From Chloroflexota bacterium (GTDB taxonomy: Bacteria; Chloroflexota; Chloroflexia; Thermomicrobiales; UBA6265), in the NCBI GenBank assembly GCA_023415845.1, contig JAEZJB010000017.1, forward strand, positions 1 to 8,683: a stretch of DNA of 8,683 bases, read 5' to 3'. Shown here in pieces: positions 6,561-8,683 of the stretch. The stretch's first letter is position 1; every line of letters starts with the position of its first letter. The notes beneath the pieces are model-generated. The model made no database searches and was not told the origin of the DNA. It saw nothing but the letters and a program-made list of their open reading frames with translations. Made by a program: the position numbers and the translations under genes.

Positions 6561-6570
6561 CGACCGTTCG

Positions 6571-6604
6571 CGGCCCGGAGGTCTCACCCGAGATCTTCGG
6601 GCCG
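6571..6604 (+). promoter_or_regulatory. Long intercistronic hairpin between binding protein and ATPase
   Basis: A 15-bp stem pairs 6571-6585 with 6590-6604 (two G-U pairs) around an ACCC loop. It begins 10 bases after the BMP stop and ends 31 bases before the ATPase start. No T-run follows. It probably acts as a partial terminator or a 3' end stabiliser that lets the binding protein outnumber the membrane parts. Confidence 0.65.
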
Positions 6605-6635
6605 TCGAGCCGTCTGGAGTGGCGTTGGGGCGGGT

Positions 6636-8249
6636 ATGGAGAGCGAGAGGGCGCCGGTGACCGAGGAGACCCACCATGTCACGGCAGGGTCCGGTCCGGC
6701 GCGCCATGTTTCCGGTACCGATGAGGCGGTGGCGATGCTCGGCATCACCAAGCACTTCGGTACGGTGACGGCGAACGATGACATCACCTTTGTGGCGCGG
6801 AAGGGTGAGGTGCACGCCCTCATCGGCGAGAACGGTGCGGGCAAGTCGACGCTCATGAGCATCCTCGCCGGTCTCTACCGTCCCGATGCCGGCGAACTTC
6901 GGATCAGCGGGCAACCGGTTCAGTTCCGTTCCCCGGCCGACGCCATCGCCGCCGGCATCGGCATGGTCTACCAGCACTTCATGCTCGTCGACTCGTTTAC
7001 CGTCGCCGAGAATATCGTGCTGGGCCTGCCATCCACTGGCATGAGCCTCCACCTTGATGAAGCATCCGCCAAACTTCGGGATTTCAGCCAGCGGTATGGG
7101 CTGGCCATCGATCCTGACGCTCGCATCTGGCAGCTTTCGGTGGGCGAGCAACAGCGCGTTGAGATCATTCGTCTCCTCATCCGTGGCGCCACAACCCTCG
7201 TCTTCGATGAACCGACGGCAGTGTTAACTCCGCAGGAAAGTCACGACCTCATCCGGACGCTGCGGGCGCTGGCCGCCGAGGGCTACTGCGTCATATTTAT
7301 CTCGCACAAGCTCGACGAGGTCACGGCCGTTGCCGATCGGATCACCGTTATGCGCCACGGCCGCATCATGGATACCATTGATGCCGCCGGAGCCAGCCGC
7401 CGTGAATTGGCGCGCATGATGGTTGGACGTGAGTTGGCCGCCGCCTTGCTGGATGAGGAAGACGTGGCCGCCCAGCGCATGGGCGATGTCACCCTGAGCC
7501 TGAATGACGTCCACGCGCTGGGTGACAAGGGGCTTCCTGCCCTCGACGGCATTTCACTGGAGATCCGGTCCGGGGAAACGCTCGGCATCGCTGGCGTGGC
7601 CGGAAATGGCCAGCGCGAGCTCGCCGAGGTCATCACCGGGCTTCGTCATGTCACCGCTGGCACCGTGACCTTGCTGGGGCAGGACGTCACCAACGGATCG
7701 CCTCGCGCCATTGCCCGCGCAGGCATGGCCCACGTGCCCGAAGATCGTCTGGGCATGGGACTCGTTGGGTCGCTGGACCTGTCGAGCAACGCCATCCTTC
7801 GCAACTACCGCCGCAACCCGATTTCGCGCGGCGCCATGCTCGTCAAGGGAGCGATCGACCGTTTTACCGATGGCCTCATCACCAGCTACGATGTCCAGCC
7901 TGCCAACCGGAATGCACGTGCCCGCGACCTCTCGGGCGGAAATCAGCAAAAGCTCCTGATCGCTCGCGAATTGGCCGGTGAACCGGCTGCTATCGTCGCC
8001 GTCCACCCGACGCGCGGCGTGGATGTCGGGGCCTCCGAGGCCATTCACGATGTCCTCCGTGCCCAGCGACAGCGCGGTGCGGCAACCCTCTTGATCTCCG
8101 AGGACCTCGAAGAACTGATGCACCTCTGTGATCGCATTGCCGTGATTTACGAGGGACATGTGATGGGAGTGGTGCGGCCCCACCAGGTGGATGCGGCGAC
8201 GATCGGGTTGATGATGGCTGGAACTCGCCTGGACGAGGTGGCGGCATGA
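6636..8249 (+). CDS. Nucleoside-type ABC importer ATP-binding protein (two ABC domains)
   Basis: A 537-residue cytoplasmic ATPase that energises the BMP importer. Domain 1 is complete: Walker A GENGAGKST (64-72), Q-loop Gln113, signature LSVGEQQ (167-173), Walker B TLVFDEP (187-193, Glu192) and switch His224. Domain 2 has a Walker A-like loop GVAGNGQRE (320-328) lacking the Lys-Ser/Thr, signature LSGGNQQ (432-438), an altered Walker B ending AVHPTRGVD and ISED instead of the switch His. This pattern is normal for the YufO/NupO and sugar (RbsA/MglA) class, in which one site is degenerate. Pairing with a BMP protein points to nucleosides rather than sugars. About 33 residues precede the first conserved strand (MLGITKHFG), so a later start is possible; the Shine-Dalgarno site before 6636 is only a G-rich run. 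Its stop overlaps the permease start (ATGA), indicating translational coupling. Confidence 0.93.
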   Translation: MESERAPVTEETHHVTAGSGPARHVSGTDEAVAMLGITKHFGTVTANDDITFVARKGEVHALIGENGAGKSTLMSILAGLYRPDAGELRISGQPVQFRSPADAIAAGIGMVYQHFMLVDSFTVAENIVLGLPSTGMSLHLDEASAKLRDFSQRYGLAIDPDARIWQLSVGEQQRVEIIRLLIRGATTLVFDEPTAVLTPQESHDLIRTLRALAAEGYCVIFISHKLDEVTAVADRITVMRHGRIMDTIDAAGASRRELARMMVGRELAAALLDEEDVAAQRMGDVTLSLNDVHALGDKGLPALDGISLEIRSGETLGIAGVAGNGQRELAEVITGLRHVTAGTVTLLGQDVTNGSPRAIARAGMAHVPEDRLGMGLVGSLDLSSNAILRNYRRNPISRGAMLVKGAIDRFTDGLITSYDVQPANRNARARDLSGGNQQKLLIARELAGEPAAIVAVHPTRGVDVGASEAIHDVLRAQRQRGAATLLISEDLEELMHLCDRIAVIYEGHVMGVVRPHQVDAATIGLMMAGTRLDEVAA

Positions 8250-8683
8250 GCGTGGCCACGGCGTCCTCCGGTCCTCCCATTGGCGGTTGGAAACTCGAGC
8301 GTGTCTCGAAGCCATCGCTGGCGGCTCAGGTGCTCGTCCCGATCCTCTCGACCCTGGCCGCCCTCCTGGTCGGTTCGGTCATCATCTGGCTGGCTGGCGA
8401 AAACCCGCTGACTGTCTACCGCACCATGTTCGACGGCGCGTTCGGCTCCTACTACAAGCGGTCGGAAACCCTCGTCAAGATGATCCCGTTGCTGCTGACC
8501 GCCCTCGGGGTGGCAGTGGCGTTTCGCATGCAACTCTGGAACATCGGGGCCGAAGGACAATTCTACTTTGGAGCGATCTTTGCCACCTGGGTAGCCCTCT
8601 TCGCACTTCCCGAGGCTGGACCCTGGCTGGTGATTCCGGCCATGGTCGTCGCTGGTGTGATCGGCGGTGGGTTGTGGGGTGCG
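8246..8683 (+). CDS. ABC importer permease, BPD_transp_2 (NupP/YufP-like), 3' end beyond window
   Basis: ATG 8246 overlaps the ATPase stop (ATGA), and the frame stays open for 146 codons to the window edge. Residues about 25-50 form TM1 (AAQVLVPILSTLAALLVGSV). They are followed by the NPLTVYRTMFDGAFGS loop, a second TM (about 79-95, IPLLLTALGVAVAF) and the family hallmark WNIGAEGQFYFGAI (about 99-112). Further TMs begin around 113 and 127. NPxxxYxxMxxGAFGS and WNIGAEGQ are diagnostic of the first permease of nucleoside importers paired with BMP proteins (YufP, NupP). A second permease (YufQ/NupQ-like) would be expected just past the window. The rest of the roughly 350-residue protein is missing only because the window ends. 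Confidence 0.92.
   Translation, partial: MSVATASSGPPIGGWKLERVSKPSLAAQVLVPILSTLAALLVGSVIIWLAGENPLTVYRTMFDGAFGSYYKRSETLVKMIPLLLTALGVAVAFRMQLWNIGAEGQFYFGAIFATWVALFALPEAGPWLVIPAMVVAGVIGGGLWGA

Noticed and set aside
5406..7151. Long minus-strand open frame (581 codons) opposite the BMP and ATPase genes
   Set aside because: It spans two well-recognised genes plus the gap between them on the other strand. Its product is rich in Gly, His, Asp and Arg with no known domain, as expected of an antisense frame in GC-rich DNA.
7600..8050. Second ABC domain lacking the Walker A Lys and normal Walker B Glu, possible decay
   Set aside because: A degenerate second site is usual in the YufO/RbsA-type double ATPases, and the reading frame is intact.

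Overview
The window is GC-rich (roughly 60-65% by eye) bacterial chromosome-type sequence with compact genes, GTG as well as ATG starts, and Shine-Dalgarno sites. The gene set, GC content, a Tat-like non-lipoprotein BMP binding protein, a DUF3830 protein and GCTACAAT-type -10 boxes are compatible with Chloroflexota (Thermomicrobia-like). That placement is a guess from style, not shown by any marker gene.

Layout, left to right. (1) Positions 1-69 are the last 22 codons and stop of a LuxR-type HTH regulator on +. (2) 244-2556 (+) is a complete MMPL/RND-type membrane transporter. (3) A strong stem-loop at 2582-2616 separates it from a convergent gene. (4) 2639-4600 (-) is a heavy-metal P-type ATPase of the P1B-4 (SPC / HEG[GS]T) class, with a perfect 7-1-7 Fur-family-type operator in its promoter region. 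(5) The divergent intergenic region 4601-4871 carries that box and a second, different palindrome at 4820-4837, which sits on the putative promoter of (6) a small DUF3830 cyclophilin-like protein (4872-5282, +). (7) 5424-6560, 6636-8249 and 8246-8683 (+, the last cut by the window edge) encode a BMP/PnrA-type binding protein, a double-domain ABC ATPase and the first permease of a nucleoside-type ABC importer. A long hairpin lies between binding protein and ATPase, and an ATGA overlap joins ATPase and permease.

The left half is efflux and metal homeostasis. The right half is an uptake operon, probably for nucleosides or nucleobases, with DUF3830 immediately upstream. I see no CRISPR, IS element, tRNA/rRNA or phage gene. 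The parts most worth following are regulatory: the Fur-type box on a metal exporter, the operator in front of DUF3830, and the link between DUF3830 and a purine-type importer. No wholly new multi-gene system is evident.
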